A DNA stretch of 55,694 bases from Flavobacteriales bacterium (GTDB lineage Bacteria; Bacteroidota; Bacteroidia; Flavobacteriales_D; Sanyastnellaceae), in contig JADHLY010000007.1 of the NCBI GenBank assembly GCA_016780385.1, forward strand, positions 1-55,694, in the 5' to 3' direction. The translations under genes and the position numbers were made by a program. A model generated the notes under the pieces. It had not been told where the DNA came from, did not search any database, and saw only the letters and a list, made by a program, of their open reading frames with translations. Within the stretch, counting starts at the first letter, position 1, and every line of letters starts with the position of its first letter. Positions 43,052 through 52,159 of this stretch are shown piece after piece.

Positions 43052-44085
43052 TGCGCTCGCGTGCCATCACCTTTGTCGGCGCACTGGCCGTCATCGGCGC
43101 TGCAGGATGTGCCTCCGGGCCTTCCTCCAGCGCCGATTTGGCTTCCCAAGCTGTCACGGACTCTTTGGCCTGGTTCAACGACCGTGTGACCGATTCACCG
43201 CGTGTCCCTGAGGTCTACATGGAGCGGGGCGCCTACCACCTGCGCCAAGGCCAGACGGGCAAGGCCATTTCCGATTTTGAGCGGGCCTTATCCATCGACT
43301 CCACCCTCGTGGACGACCGTCATGCATTGGGCACCATTCGATTTGGGGTTCAAGACTTTGAAGGGGCCGTGCGCGAGTGGGAGGGCGTCCTGAAAACAGA
43401 TCCCAATCACATTCCAGCTTTGTTGTCCATGGCGGAAGTGGATCTGCTGTTGCGTTCATATGAGGCGGCGTTGGAAAGAATCAATGACGCCCTCCGCAAC
43501 AACAGCCGCCTGGATGAGGGCTACTTTCTCAAAGGAAGACTATACCTCGAAACGGGAGACACCGCCAAAGCGGCCAGTTCCTTTCAAACTGTGGTTGAAG
43601 TCAACCCTCAGCGATACGATGCTTACATCCAACTTGGGCTCTTATACGCCTCTGCCCACGACGATTTGGCTTTGGAGTATTTCCGAACAGCCCGAGGGCT
43701 CAAGCCCAACAGTATAGAAGCGTTGTACGATGAAGCCATCTATCTGCAGGAGCACGGCACCACCTCACCAGACCGTTACGGACAGGCACTTTTTTTGTAT
43801 GACCGCATACTTGCGCTCGACGCATCCAATGCTTCAGCGGCCTTCAACAAAGGGTTTGTCCATTTGGAATACATGCTCCAGTATGACAGTGCCGCCTATT
43901 GGTTTGACGAGGCCATTGCCCGCTTGCCGTATTACCATCAAGCCCATTACAACAAGGGCTTGGCGTTGGAAAGCCTTGGACAGAACACGGCTGCACTGGA
44001 GTCTTACAATGCGGCGCTCGCATTGGAGCCAGCCTATACCCCGGCTGCATTGGCCAAAGGGCGGGTGCTGGAGGCTTTGCGCTGA
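43051..44085 (+). CDS. TPR-repeat lipoprotein
   Basis: 344 residues. Lipoprotein signal peptide FVGALAVIGAAGC, with Cys20 as lipidation site. Seven or so tetratricopeptide repeats follow, e.g. EVYMERGAYHLRQGQTGKAI, DGYFLKGRLYLETGDTAKAA-type units (EGYFLKGRLYLETGDTAKAA), QAHYNKGLALESLGQNTAAL and TPAALAKGRVLEALR. Such proteins mediate protein contacts in the envelope; the partner is unknown. ATG 43051 is preferred to TTG 43048. It is translationally coupled to recA and ends at a strong terminator. Confidence 0.82.
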   Translation: MRSRAITFVGALAVIGAAGCASGPSSSADLASQAVTDSLAWFNDRVTDSPRVPEVYMERGAYHLRQGQTGKAISDFERALSIDSTLVDDRHALGTIRFGVQDFEGAVREWEGVLKTDPNHIPALLSMAEVDLLLRSYEAALERINDALRNNSRLDEGYFLKGRLYLETGDTAKAASSFQTVVEVNPQRYDAYIQLGLLYASAHDDLALEYFRTARGLKPNSIEALYDEAIYLQEHGTTSPDRYGQALFLYDRILALDASNASAAFNKGFVHLEYMLQYDSAAYWFDEAIARLPYYHQAHYNKGLALESLGQNTAALESYNAALALEPAYTPAALAKGRVLEALR

Positions 44086-44142
44086 CCTCCTGAGACGATG
44101 CCTCGTCGGCTGACTGGGCGGCTGCCAAAAATGCGACAAACG

Positions 44143-44175
44143 AAAACGCCGGCCCCATTTGGGACCGGCGTTTTT
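44143..44175. terminator. bidirectional intrinsic terminator
   Basis: AAAACGCCGG...CCGGCGTTTTT: arms ACGCCGGcCCC and GGGaCCGGCGT with one mismatch and a short loop, with A-run on one side and T-run on the other. It serves the TPR gene on the plus strand and rplT on the minus strand. Confidence 0.88.
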
Positions 44176-44195
44176 CGCTAAAAAAAGCGGAGTGA

Positions 44196-44540
44196 TTACT
44201 TCACCTGGTCGACCACAGCCTTGAAGGCGGCCGGGTGGTTGAGCGCGAGATCCGCCAACACCTTGCGGTTGAGCTGGATGCCCGCTTTGCTGCACTTGCC
44301 CATGAACTGGGAGTAGCTCATGCCGTGCTGACGCGAACCGGCATTGATTCTTTGGATCCACAATGAGCGGAATTGGCGCTTCTTGAGCTTACGGCCTACG
44401 TAAGCGTACAAGAGGCCTTTTTCGACTGCGTTTTTGGCGACAGTCCATACGTTTTTGCGGGCACCGTAGTAGCCCTTCGCCATTTTCAGGATTTTCTTCC
44501 TGCGAGCGCGGCTCGCGACGGCATTGTTTGAACGAGGCAT
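44196..44540 (-). CDS. rplT: 50S ribosomal protein L20
   Basis: 114 residues, normal for L20: [20 protein letters not shown] start, [60 protein letters not shown] and [20 protein letters not shown]. Binds 23S rRNA domain II early in 50S assembly. It is the last gene of the thrS-infC-rpmI-rplT set and ends at the terminator at 44143-44175. Confidence 0.98.
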   Translation of the reverse strand: MPRSNNAVASRARRKKILKMAKGYYGARKNVWTVAKNAVEKGLLYAYVGRKLKKRQFRSLWIQRINAGSRQHGMSYSQFMGKCSKAGIQLNRKVLADLALNHPAAFKAVVDQVK

Positions 44541-44615
44541 ATTGTTTCAGTTTCGGCGGACAGCGTCCCAAAAGGGAACTTGAGGAGCTGGCAACCAGTT
44601 CAACGTTATTCTTTC

Positions 44616-44810
44616 TCAGATTCCCAATTGGGTCTTGATGTTGGGCACATCTGACTTGTGCACCAAACCTGACTGGGTCAAGTTGCGCTTTTGCTTGGTG
44701 CTCTTCTTGGTCAGGATGTGCGACTTGAACGCGTGCTTACGCTTCAGCTTGCCCGTTCCGGTCACGGTGAAACGCTTCTTCGCGCTGCTCTTGGTCTTCA
44801 TCTTCGGCAT
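44616..44810 (-). CDS. rpmI: 50S ribosomal protein L35
   Basis: 64 residues: [40 protein letters not shown] and a C terminus ending in [15 protein letters not shown]. Highly basic. It lies 75 bases before rplT and 41 bases after infC. Confidence 0.98.
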   Translation of the reverse strand: MPKMKTKSSAKKRFTVTGTGKLKRKHAFKSHILTKKSTKQKRNLTQSGLVHKSDVPNIKTQLGI

Positions 44811-44851
44811 GTCGTCCGTATGTGTCGGTTCAGGTCTCCCCTCACCAGGTT

Positions 44852-45406
44852 TTACTTCTTTGGTCTCAGCGTGATGAACATCCGCTTCCCCTCCAACTTC
44901 GGCATCAGCTCTACTGTTCCGACGTCTTCCAATTCCTGCGCGAAGCGCAACAACAGGATCTCCCCCCTCTCCTTGAAGACAATCGACCTTCCGCGGAAGA
45001 ATACGTGTGCCTTCAATTTGTTTCCTTCCTCGAGGAACTTGCGGGCGTGCTTCACCTTGAAGTTGAAATCGTGGTCGTCCGTATTGGGACCAAACCTGAT
45101 TTCCTTCTGGGTGACCTTTGATTGGTTCGCCTTGATTTCCTTCTGCTTCTTCTTCTGGTCGTACAGGAACTTCTGATAATTCAGAATCCTGCAGACCGGA
45201 GGATCTGCTTTCGGAGAAATCTCCACAAGGTCCAGTTCCTGCTCCTCAGCCATCTTGATAGCCTCCTCGACTTCGACCACGTCGGCATCGCCGATGTTGT
45301 CTCCGACCAAGCGCACTTTGGCAACCCGGATTTCACGGTTTGTCCTGTGCGGATTCTTTTTGATCACCCGGGCTGGGCCACGGGATCGACTGCGTCGAAT
45401 AGCGAT
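44852..45406 (-). CDS. infC: translation initiation factor IF-3, probable ATC start
   Basis: 184 residues from the ATC at 45406: then [133 protein letters not shown] and [13 protein letters not shown]-type end. The protein aligns with relatives that begin MAIR, so the first codon should be ATC. No ATG is available. A TTG at 45430 would overlap thrS by 17 bases, while ATC begins seven bases after the thrS stop. Rare start codons in infC support autoregulation by IF-3 in other bacteria. Confidence 0.93.
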   Translation of the reverse strand: MAIRRSRSRGPARVIKKNPHRTNREIRVAKVRLVGDNIGDADVVEVEEAIKMAEEQELDLVEISPKADPPVCRILNYQKFLYDQKKKQKEIKANQSKVTQKEIRFGPNTDDHDFNFKVKHARKFLEEGNKLKAHVFFRGRSIVFKERGEILLLRFAQELEDVGTVELMPKLEGKRMFITLRPKK

Positions 45407-45413
45407 GGTGCTA

Positions 45414-47375
45414 TCAGTTTGGTTGTTCAATCATTTCGTCTCCACCGAGCAAATCCGCGACTTCACTTTCGATACGGTCGGCAAATGCTGCGGTACTCAT
45501 GCCTCCAACATCCCCTTCGCCCTGCCTGCGCACTGCCACGGTTCCGTTCTCGGCCTCGTCTCCTCCCACGATGAGCATGTACGGGACTTTGTCGAGCTCC
45601 GCTTCACGGATCTTCTTCCCGACCTTTTCACTGCGGTCGTCAACGAGGGCGCGAATATCGCGCTTTTCAAGGGATTTTGAAACCTCTTGTGCATAGTCGT
45701 TGAACTTATCGCTGACAGGCAGGATTCGCGCCTGTTCTGGCGTCAACCACAATGGGAATTTTCCGGCGCAATGCTCGATCAGGATGGCCACAAAACGTTC
45801 CATAGAGCCAAAAGGCGCCCTGTGGATCATCACGGGCCGGTGTTTTTGGTTGTCGGCTCCGACGTACTCTAACTCAAAACGCTCAGGGAGGTTGTAGTCG
45901 ATTTGGACGGTGCCCAACTGCCACTTTCGACCGATGGCGTCGCGCACCATAAAGTCGAGCTTGGGACCATAAAACGCAGCTTCGCCCAACTCGGTGATGG
46001 TCTTCAGGCCTTTCTCCTCTGCCACCTCTGCGATGGCTTTTTCGGCCTTGTCCCAGTTCGCGTCGTCGCCGATATACTTGCCTGGCGTCTCGGGGTCTCG
46101 CAAGGAGACCTGCGCCACGAAGTCCACAAAGTCCAAGGTCTTGAAGATGTAGAGCACGAGGTCGATGACCTTGCCTACTTCCTCCTTCACCTGATCAACG
46201 GTACAGAAAATGTGGGCATCATCCTGGGTAAAGCCCCTCACCCGGGTCAAACCGTGCAACTCACCACTCTGCTCGTAACGGTACACGGTGCCGAACTCAG
46301 CAAAGCGGACTGGCAGATCGCGATAGCTGCGCGGGCGGCTCTTGAACACTTCGCAGTGGTGCGGGCAATTCATAGGCTTCAGCAGGTACTCCTCCCCTTC
46401 CGCCGGCGTCTTGATCGGCTGGAAGCTGTCCTCGCCATACTTCTCGTAGTGGCCGCTGCACACATAGAGCTCCTTGTTGCCAATGTGTGGGGTGATGACC
46501 GCCTGGTATCCCATTTTGCGTTGGGCCTCTTTCAAGAAAGACTCAAGGCGCATGCGCAAATCGGCACCTTTGGGCAGCCAAAGTGGCAATCCTTGCCCCA
46601 CCTTTTCGCTGAAGGTGAAGAGATCCAGCTCCTTGCCCAACTTCCGGTGGTCGCGCTGACGGGCCTGCTCGAGCAACTCGAGGTGTTCCGTCAACTGGGC
46701 CTTCTTCGGGAATGCAATGCCATAGATGCGGGTCAATTGCTTCTGGGTCTCGTCGCCCTTCCAATACGCGCCCGCCACAGCAAGCAGCTTGACCGACTTG
46801 ATGTGCCCGGTGTGCGGAAGGTGCGGACCACGGCACAGATCGGTAAATCCTCCTTGTGTGTAGAAGGTGATGGTGCCGTCCTCCAGGTTTTGCAGCAAAT
46901 CGAGCTTGTACTCGTCGCCTTTTGCTTCGAAGTAGGCGATCGCTTCAGACTTGGGCACATCCCTGCGCACATAGGCGCTCTTCTGCTTGGCCAGCTCGAG
47001 CATCTTCTTCTCGACGGCTGGAAAATCTTTGTCGCTGAACACGTGGTCTCCAAAGTCCACGTCATAGTAAAAGCCACCTTCAACCGCAGGGCCTACCCAG
47101 AACTTGACGCCGGGGTACATGGCCTCGAGGGCTTCGGCCATCAGGTGGGCCCCGCTGTGCCAGAATGTGCTCTGTGCGTTTTCGTCGCCCCAGGTCAACA
47201 ACTTCAGCGAGACGTCGCCGCCCAATGGGCGCTGGGCGTCGCGGACTTCGCCGTCGACCTCTGCGGCCAAAACATTGCGTGCAAGGCCTTCGCTGATGTC
47301 ACGGGCGACGTCCATGGCAGTAGCGCTGTCCTCGGCCTTTCGGATTGAGCCGTCGGGAAGGGTGATGTTGATCAT
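45414..47375 (-). CDS. thrS: threonyl-tRNA synthetase
   Basis: 653 residues, typical. TGS domain ([20 protein letters not shown]), editing/SAD domain ([20 protein letters not shown]), class II catalytic core with zinc ligands in [100 protein letters not shown], and an anticodon-binding domain ([38 protein letters not shown]). First gene of the thrS-infC-rpmI-rplT unit; promoter element at 47392-47399. Confidence 0.98.
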   Translation of the reverse strand: MINITLPDGSIRKAEDSATAMDVARDISEGLARNVLAAEVDGEVRDAQRPLGGDVSLKLLTWGDENAQSTFWHSGAHLMAEALEAMYPGVKFWVGPAVEGGFYYDVDFGDHVFSDKDFPAVEKKMLELAKQKSAYVRRDVPKSEAIAYFEAKGDEYKLDLLQNLEDGTITFYTQGGFTDLCRGPHLPHTGHIKSVKLLAVAGAYWKGDETQKQLTRIYGIAFPKKAQLTEHLELLEQARQRDHRKLGKELDLFTFSEKVGQGLPLWLPKGADLRMRLESFLKEAQRKMGYQAVITPHIGNKELYVCSGHYEKYGEDSFQPIKTPAEGEEYLLKPMNCPHHCEVFKSRPRSYRDLPVRFAEFGTVYRYEQSGELHGLTRVRGFTQDDAHIFCTVDQVKEEVGKVIDLVLYIFKTLDFVDFVAQVSLRDPETPGKYIGDDANWDKAEKAIAEVAEEKGLKTITELGEAAFYGPKLDFMVRDAIGRKWQLGTVQIDYNLPERFELEYVGADNQKHRPVMIHRAPFGSMERFVAILIEHCAGKFPLWLTPEQARILPVSDKFNDYAQEVSKSLEKRDIRALVDDRSEKVGKKIREAELDKVPYMLIVGGDEAENGTVAVRRQGEGDVGGMSTAAFADRIESEVADLLGGDEMIEQPN

Positions 47376-47391
47376 GTTTCCGGATTGGCCG

Positions 47392-47399
47392 CAAAGATA
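47392..47399 (-). promoter_or_regulatory. putative -7 promoter element (TATCTTTG)
   Basis: Exact TAnnTTTG match, 16 bases before the thrS start. No T-box leader or clear -33 box was seen. Confidence 0.45.
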
Positions 47400-47440
47400 G
47401 TCCTGAGTGGATCCGCCTCAGACTTACAAAAGGATGTCAA

Positions 47441-47460
47441 ATCCCCACTGGATTGGGGAT
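47441..47460. promoter_or_regulatory. inverted repeat in the thrS upstream region
   Basis: ATCCCCA and TGGGGAT, perfect seven-base arms with six bases between, in the 169-base intergenic region between thrS and the SH3-like gene. It may be an operator or a hairpin; nothing else in this gap is recognised. Confidence 0.3.
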
Positions 47461-47544
47461 AGCCTCATACCAAGCGGGGTGAACCGCGCATTGAATAGAC
47501 AAGCGGGGATGGTCTCCGCTGATTCACCCACACATCACGAACAC

Positions 47545-48237
47545 ATGCCCTCCACCTCCCGACTTGCACTTGGCGCCCTTGTGGCCGCCGCAATGGCCCT
47601 CCCCCAAACGACTTCCGCAGCGCCTCAGGACCTGCGCCATTTCGACGACTTCATCCACCACGTTCGCGCCGAAGCACAGACCGGCGACGCCGAGCGCATC
47701 ATGGATTGCTTTGCGCCATTGGTGGTGTCAGAAGTCGGTTGCTCACCGCAGCCCATCGCAGACATCCTCAGCGAAGAGGCACAGCGTTTCGGCTGGTTGG
47801 CTGCAGGACGTGACATCGCGCGGTTTGCCGATGGATTTGTCCTCATCGATGCGGACGGCACCATGACCAACCTGCATGCGCGGGCCAAAGGGCAGCAACA
47901 CCTGCTCGACATCTTGGGCAACCGGGTGAAATTCCGGCGCTCACCGGGCGCCGATGGAGAGGTCATCGCCCTCCTGGACGAAGGCACCCTGCCAGGCACC
48001 CAAGACGCGGCGCGGTGGAAGGTGAACCGGGACGGTACCGAATGGACCCCAGTCTGCATTGACCTGCCCGACTTTGGCAAAGTCAAGGGCTACATCGGCA
48101 GCGATTACGTCAGAACATCACAAGCGCATGGCGACCTCAAACTCACCGCGGCGTACAACGGAGAGCGCTGGGCCATCACAGGCTACGAAAGGGTCCGCAC
48201 GGACCTCGACGTCAGCCACGCCCACCCCAAGCCTTGA
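47545..48237 (+). CDS. secreted protein with SH3-like C-terminal segment
   Basis: 230 residues. Signal peptide (RLALGALVAAAMALPQTTSA-AP). The first half is helical (FDDFIHHVRAEAQTGDAERI, then IADILSEEAQRFGWLAAG). The second half (VKFRRSPGADGEVIALLDEG, then VKGYIGSDYVR and YNGERWAITGYERV) has the layout of a bacterial SH3 domain, often a wall-binding or protein-binding module. Function unknown. ATG 47545 puts the signal peptide first. Its last 26 bases overlap the convergent DUF4442 gene. Confidence 0.72.
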   Translation: MPSTSRLALGALVAAAMALPQTTSAAPQDLRHFDDFIHHVRAEAQTGDAERIMDCFAPLVVSEVGCSPQPIADILSEEAQRFGWLAAGRDIARFADGFVLIDADGTMTNLHARAKGQQHLLDILGNRVKFRRSPGADGEVIALLDEGTLPGTQDAARWKVNRDGTEWTPVCIDLPDFGKVKGYIGSDYVRTSQAHGDLKLTAAYNGERWAITGYERVRTDLDVSHAHPKP

Positions 48238-48718
48238 GGTGCCAATGAACGAGGGCCTGGGCGCAATGTTCGCCCCGGGCGTCGTGGAGGGCGGCCCCCA
48301 ATTGGACCCTCGCTACCCCCTCCTTTTCTAACACACCGGACAGTCCCAGGACTTCCGGTGTGTTTCTGTAAGCAGTCGCCACACACCCACCCTGGGGTTT
48401 GGCGAGGTAGTCCACCTCGATCCGGGACATGATGATGCGGTAGTCGCGCATGCCCACTTCGATCAGAATCGAAGCACCAGAAGAAAACTCCAAGGCCGTG
48501 GCAATCGCACACGCGTGCATGCCCCCCAAGTGGTTGCGGTTGGACTTGCGGTCAGGAAGGGATACGCTGACTCTTTCTGCATCAACACCCGCGATGCTGA
48601 TGCGGTGAGGCCGATTGAACGGCAATGCCAGGCGCATGAGCCTGTCCAGGGACTTGGGGTGCCCTGCCCGCGCAGCGACCAAGGCGCTGTCCGCGCGTTT
48701 GGCTACCCAAGCGTTCAT
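48212..48718 (-). CDS. DUF4442-like hotdog-fold thioesterase-like protein
   Basis: 168 residues. Motifs: LMRLALPFNRPHRISIAGVD, RKSNRNHLGGMHACAIATAL, RDYRIIMSRIEVDYLAKPQG and ATAYRNT, in the order of the DUF4442/YiiD_C hotdog family (HLGGMHACAIA is the core helix). Related proteins act on acyl-CoA or acyl-carrier thioesters, but no substrate can be given. It begins four bases before the stop of the adjacent MazG-like gene, so the two are coupled. Confidence 0.78.
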   Translation of the reverse strand: MNAWVAKRADSALVAARAGHPKSLDRLMRLALPFNRPHRISIAGVDAERVSVSLPDRKSNRNHLGGMHACAIATALEFSSGASILIEVGMRDYRIIMSRIEVDYLAKPQGGCVATAYRNTPEVLGLSGVLEKEGVARVQLGAALHDARGEHCAQALVHWHLKAWGGRG

Positions 48719-49137
48719 GGTGCTGGGGCCTCAACATCGACCCCAGCCTGACGCAGCGCACCGGCGATGTCCGGTTTGAAATAGCCCGGACCCTTCATCA
48801 CCTTGCCATCCTCTCGGTAGATGGGCTTCCCGTCGGGACCAAGCTTGGACATGTTGGACGCCTGAATGTTCCTGAACACGTCAGCCATGACGTCCTGCAT
48901 GCCATGGCTGATGATGGTACCGCACAGGATGTACAGCATGTCCCCCAATGCATCCGCCACCTCAACCAGGTCACCGTCTTTCACAGCCTCCAAGTACTCG
49001 TCGTTCTCTTCGGCCATGAGGCTATGTCGCAACACCATTTCATCCCGAGACAGGACGATGTTGGGTGATTCCTCCACGCGCAACCCGAAGGTGCTGTGGA
49101 ACTTCGCGACGGAATTGAGGCATTCATCTAAGGTCAT
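48715..49137 (-). CDS. MazG/PRA-PH-like nucleoside triphosphate pyrophosphohydrolase
   Basis: 140 residues. All-alpha NTP pyrophosphohydrolase fold with acidic motif LMAEENDEYLEAVKDGDLVE (ExxE) and VADALGDMLYILCGTII (the EVADxxGD motif) binding magnesium, then NIQASNMSKLGPDGKPIYRE. Probable house-cleaning hydrolysis of nucleotides; the size and the C-terminal extension FKPDIAGALRQAG match phosphoribosyl-ATP pyrophosphatase-like proteins. Coupled to the DUF4442 gene by a four-base overlap. Confidence 0.85.
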   Translation of the reverse strand: MTLDECLNSVAKFHSTFGLRVEESPNIVLSRDEMVLRHSLMAEENDEYLEAVKDGDLVEVADALGDMLYILCGTIISHGMQDVMADVFRNIQASNMSKLGPDGKPIYREDGKVMKGPGYFKPDIAGALRQAGVDVEAPAP

Positions 49138-49198
49138 GCCCCCAAGTTGGCCAACATCTTTTAACCGGCATCCTCGTCAGCTTGGAAAAGCACTCTGC

Positions 49199-49206
49199 TA
49201 TTTTTG
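49199..49206 (+). promoter_or_regulatory. putative -7 element of the bat operon (TATTTTTG)
   Basis: Exact TAnnTTTG match 56 bases before the moxR start. CTTG occurs 14 bases upstream, closer than the usual -33 spacing. The only strong candidate in the 125-base gap. Confidence 0.45.
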
Positions 49207-49262
49207 AACCCCATCCCTGAGGTTTTGAACCTCTGCGGTTTGGACTACACCGAACAACAGAC

Positions 49263-50300
49263 ATGGAAAGCACTCCCCCCACGCCGGAAGTCGCTGCGGC
49301 CAGCAATGGAAATCCTGACATACAGGCCCTGACCGAACGCATTCGAGCCGCCAGTGGATTCGTGGACCAGTTGAGGCACGAAGTTGGCAAGGCCGTGGTC
49401 GGCCAACGCAACATGATGGACACCCTCATCACGGGCCTCTTAGCCGATGGCCACGTGTTGCTCGAAGGGGTTCCTGGACTGGCCAAGACCTTGGCCATCC
49501 AAACGCTCAGCCGCGCGGTTGCCGTGGACTTCAGCCGCATTCAGTTCACGCCAGACTTGCTGCCCGCTGACGTTGTTGGCACCATGATCTACAACCAGAA
49601 GCAAGAAGAATTTACCGTGAGCAAAGGGCCGATTTTTGCCCACTTCGTGCTTGCAGATGAAATCAACCGTGCACCGGCCAAGGTGCAAAGCGCGTTGCTC
49701 GAAGCCATGCAGGAGCGGCAAGTCACCATCGGCTCCGAGACTTTCCCGCTGCCCCAGCCTTTTTTGGTGTTGGCCACGCAAAACCCGGTCGAGCAGGAAG
49801 GCACGTATCCCTTGCCTGAAGCACAGGTCGACCGTTTCTTGCTCAAGGCCGTCATCGATTACCCCACTTCGGACGAGGAGCAGATGATTTTGAGGAACCA
49901 AGTGTCCGCTGGTGCGCGCGCCGAAGTCCAAGCTGTGGTCACCCCTGAAGAAATCGTCGCCGCGCGCAAACTCGTGCGAGAAGTGTACATGGACGAAAAG
50001 ATCGAACGGTACATCGTCACCTTGGTGCAAGCGACGCGCAAGCCGGAAAACCACGGCATGGGCCACCTCGGCCCCCTCATCGGATTTGGCGCATCCCCCC
50101 GGGCTACAATTGGACTGGCCATGGCCGGAAAAGCCCGTGCCTTCATGGCCCACCGTGGATACGTCATCCCCGAAGACATTCGCGCGGTGGCCATGGATGT
50201 TCTGCGCCACAGGATTGGCCTGACTTTCGAAGCGGAAGCCGAGGAAATCCGCCAAGAGCAAATCGTCACAGAGATCCTCGACCAAGTACAGGTTCCCTGA
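49263..50300 (+). CDS. moxR: MoxR-type AAA ATPase of the bat operon
   Basis: 345 residues. Walker A LLEGVPGLAKTLAIQTLSRA near residue 64, Walker B FVLADEINRAPAKVQSALLE, sensor LATQNPVEQEGTYPLPEAQV, arginine finger region and DRFLLKAVIDYPTSDEE. MoxR proteins act as chaperones for VWA proteins; the next genes encode DUF58 and VWA proteins, which are the likely partners. First gene of the operon; DUF58 begins one base after its stop. Confidence 0.94.
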   Translation: MESTPPTPEVAAASNGNPDIQALTERIRAASGFVDQLRHEVGKAVVGQRNMMDTLITGLLADGHVLLEGVPGLAKTLAIQTLSRAVAVDFSRIQFTPDLLPADVVGTMIYNQKQEEFTVSKGPIFAHFVLADEINRAPAKVQSALLEAMQERQVTIGSETFPLPQPFLVLATQNPVEQEGTYPLPEAQVDRFLLKAVIDYPTSDEEQMILRNQVSAGARAEVQAVVTPEEIVAARKLVREVYMDEKIERYIVTLVQATRKPENHGMGHLGPLIGFGASPRATIGLAMAGKARAFMAHRGYVIPEDIRAVAMDVLRHRIGLTFEAEAEEIRQEQIVTEILDQVQVP

Positions 50301-50301
50301 C

Positions 50302-51168
50302 ATGGAAGCCTCGGAACTGATTCGCCGTGTCCGCCGGGTGGAATTGCGCGCCCGAGGACTCAGCAGCCAGATTTTTTCGGGTGAATACCACAGCGCCTTC
50401 AAAGGAAGGGGCATGGCGTTCAGCGAGAATCGGGCCTACCAGCATGGAGACGAAATCAGGACCATCGATTGGAATGTGACCGCCCGCATGCGGGCGCCCT
50501 ATGTCAAGGTCTTCGAGGAAGAAAGAGAATTAACGGCCATGTTGCTCATCGATGTGAGCGCATCTGGCACCCTCGGGAGCCGCGTGAAGTCCAAGCGGGA
50601 ACTGGCCGCTGAATTGGCTGCCGTATTGGCTTTTTCCGCAGGCCAGAACAACGACAAAATCGGCGCCATCCTGTTCAGTGACCGCATCGAACGGTTCATC
50701 CCACCCAAGAAGGGACGCAGCCATATCCTGCGCATCGTCCGGGAAATCATCGATTTGGAGCCAGAAGGCCAGGGCACAGATGTGACCTCGGCATTGGCGC
50801 ATTTTGGACGGGTCATGAAAAAGCGCACCATCGCATTCTTGATCAGTGACTTGCAAGACAAGGGTTTTGGAGACATCCTGAAAAGGACCGCCCGACGGCA
50901 CGATTTGGTGGCCCTTCAACTCATCGACGACGTAGAGGTGAAAGCCGCCAAGATGGGCTGGCTTGCCGCCACAGACCCGGAAACTGGTGGCACTTCCTTC
51001 GTTGACTCCTCCTCTTTGCGATGGCGCAAACGCTATGAAGCCGCTGCTCGCGCGCACCAAGCGGAGGTCCTGGATTTGATGAAGCGCTCCGGTGTCGATC
51101 ACACCGTCCTGAATACGGCCAAGCCATACGTGCAACCGCTCATGCAATTGTTTGATCGCCGTGGTTGA
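50302..51168 (+). CDS. DUF58 domain protein (VWA-like)
   Basis: 288 residues. DUF58 signature RGMAFSENRAYQHGDEIRTI, DWNVTARMRAPYVKVFEEER, and a VWA-like fold (LLIDVSASGTLGSRVKSKRE with DxSxS, FSDRIERFIPPKKG, TIAFLISDLQDKGF). Usually encoded between moxR and batA; probable MoxR substrate. Its end overlaps the next gene by about eight bases. Confidence 0.93.
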   Translation: MEASELIRRVRRVELRARGLSSQIFSGEYHSAFKGRGMAFSENRAYQHGDEIRTIDWNVTARMRAPYVKVFEEERELTAMLLIDVSASGTLGSRVKSKRELAAELAAVLAFSAGQNNDKIGAILFSDRIERFIPPKKGRSHILRIVREIIDLEPEGQGTDVTSALAHFGRVMKKRTIAFLISDLQDKGFGDILKRTARRHDLVALQLIDDVEVKAAKMGWLAATDPETGGTSFVDSSSLRWRKRYEAAARAHQAEVLDLMKRSGVDHTVLNTAKPYVQPLMQLFDRRG

Positions 51169-52159
51169 AGCACGCCTCCTTACCATCTGTCTGATCGCCC
51201 TAGCGTCCATCGCCTGGGGGCAGGATGCGCCAGCTTTGACCCTTGCCTTGGACCGGGACAGTGTGGGCGTTGGCGAACCCCTCGTGCTCAACCTCATCTC
51301 CGACGAGTCACTCGCAGGCGGACAGCGCTGGCAATGGCCAGCCTTGAGTGCTGGCGACTCGCTCCCACAGGGCTGGGAGGTCCTCTCGGTCTCCGACATA
51401 GACAGCAGCGCCTCCCCTGTATTGGATGCGGGATTGCGGCGACAACAGCAAGTCGTCGTCGTGGCTTGGGATACCGGCATGAAGGTGTTGGAGCCCCTGA
51501 GCCTGACCGATTCCGGTGCCGTGGCCGCCAGCACGGACGCCGTGTTGCTCGAGGTGGGGTTGGCGGCGCTGGAAACCAATGCAGCGCCCAAGCCCATGCA
51601 GGGCTTCAAACCCTACGGATTTACATGGTGGGAGCGGATTCGGGGACTCCTGCCCTACATCATCGGGGCCCTCTTGCTCGCACTGTTGGCGAAGAGGCTC
51701 TACAAGCGTTGGCGCAACCGTGAAGTGCATGTCGCGGAAGACATCCCCTCCCCCGCTCCCGAAGTGCCTGCCCACATTACCGCATTGGCCATGCTGCGCG
51801 CCCTGGAAACCGATCAACCTTGGAATACAGGCCGGGGCAAGGAAGCCCAAGCCACCCTTTCAGAAGCTGTGCGCTTGCACTTGCAAGGCAGCCTGGGTGT
51901 CAAAGCGCTGGAACGCACGACCGATGAATTGGCGCAAACCCTACTCAGTGCGCCGGTTCGTGGCATGGACCCCTCCGAGCGTCAATGGGTCGTGCAGGTC
52001 CTGCAGCATTCAGACCTCGTCAAGTTTGCCAAACAGGACATGGACGGCGATGCCCATCTGCGGGTCATCCGCGAGAGCATCCAATGGGTAGAGCGCACCA
52101 TCCCGCATTCTGAAGGGGACACTTCGGACACCACAGAAAATGAAGGCCACGATGGGTGA
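51161..52159 (+). CDS. membrane protein between DUF58 and batA (DUF4381/BatE-position)
   Basis: 332 residues. Signal peptide (LLTICLIALASIAWGQ), a beta-rich extracytoplasmic part (LTLALDRDSVGVGEPLVLNL, resembling the N-terminal domain of BatD), one membrane segment near residues 165-185 (LLPYIIGALLLALLAKRLYK), and a cytoplasmic helical tail (ITALAMLRALETDQPWNTGR, RLHLQGSLGVKALERTTDEL). The layout resembles proteins found at this position in Bacteroidota bat operons. Start choice: GTG 51161 is used, with TTG 51152 as an alternative; both overlap the DUF58 end. It is overlapped by batA by 20 bases. Confidence 0.7.
   Translation: MVEARLLTICLIALASIAWGQDAPALTLALDRDSVGVGEPLVLNLISDESLAGGQRWQWPALSAGDSLPQGWEVLSVSDIDSSASPVLDAGLRRQQQVVVVAWDTGMKVLEPLSLTDSGAVAASTDAVLLEVGLAALETNAAPKPMQGFKPYGFTWWERIRGLLPYIIGALLLALLAKRLYKRWRNREVHVAEDIPSPAPEVPAHITALAMLRALETDQPWNTGRGKEAQATLSEAVRLHLQGSLGVKALERTTDELAQTLLSAPVRGMDPSERQWVVQVLQHSDLVKFAKQDMDGDAHLRVIRESIQWVERTIPHSEGDTSDTTENEGHDG

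Noticed and set aside
44541-44615. L20-type autoregulatory RNA leader before rplT
   Set aside because: The 75-base gap contains no pseudoknot or long stem that I could recognise.
45903-47348. Long open frame on the plus strand opposite thrS
   Set aside because: The opposite strand carries every threonyl-tRNA synthetase motif; this one shows only hydrophobic low-complexity sequence.
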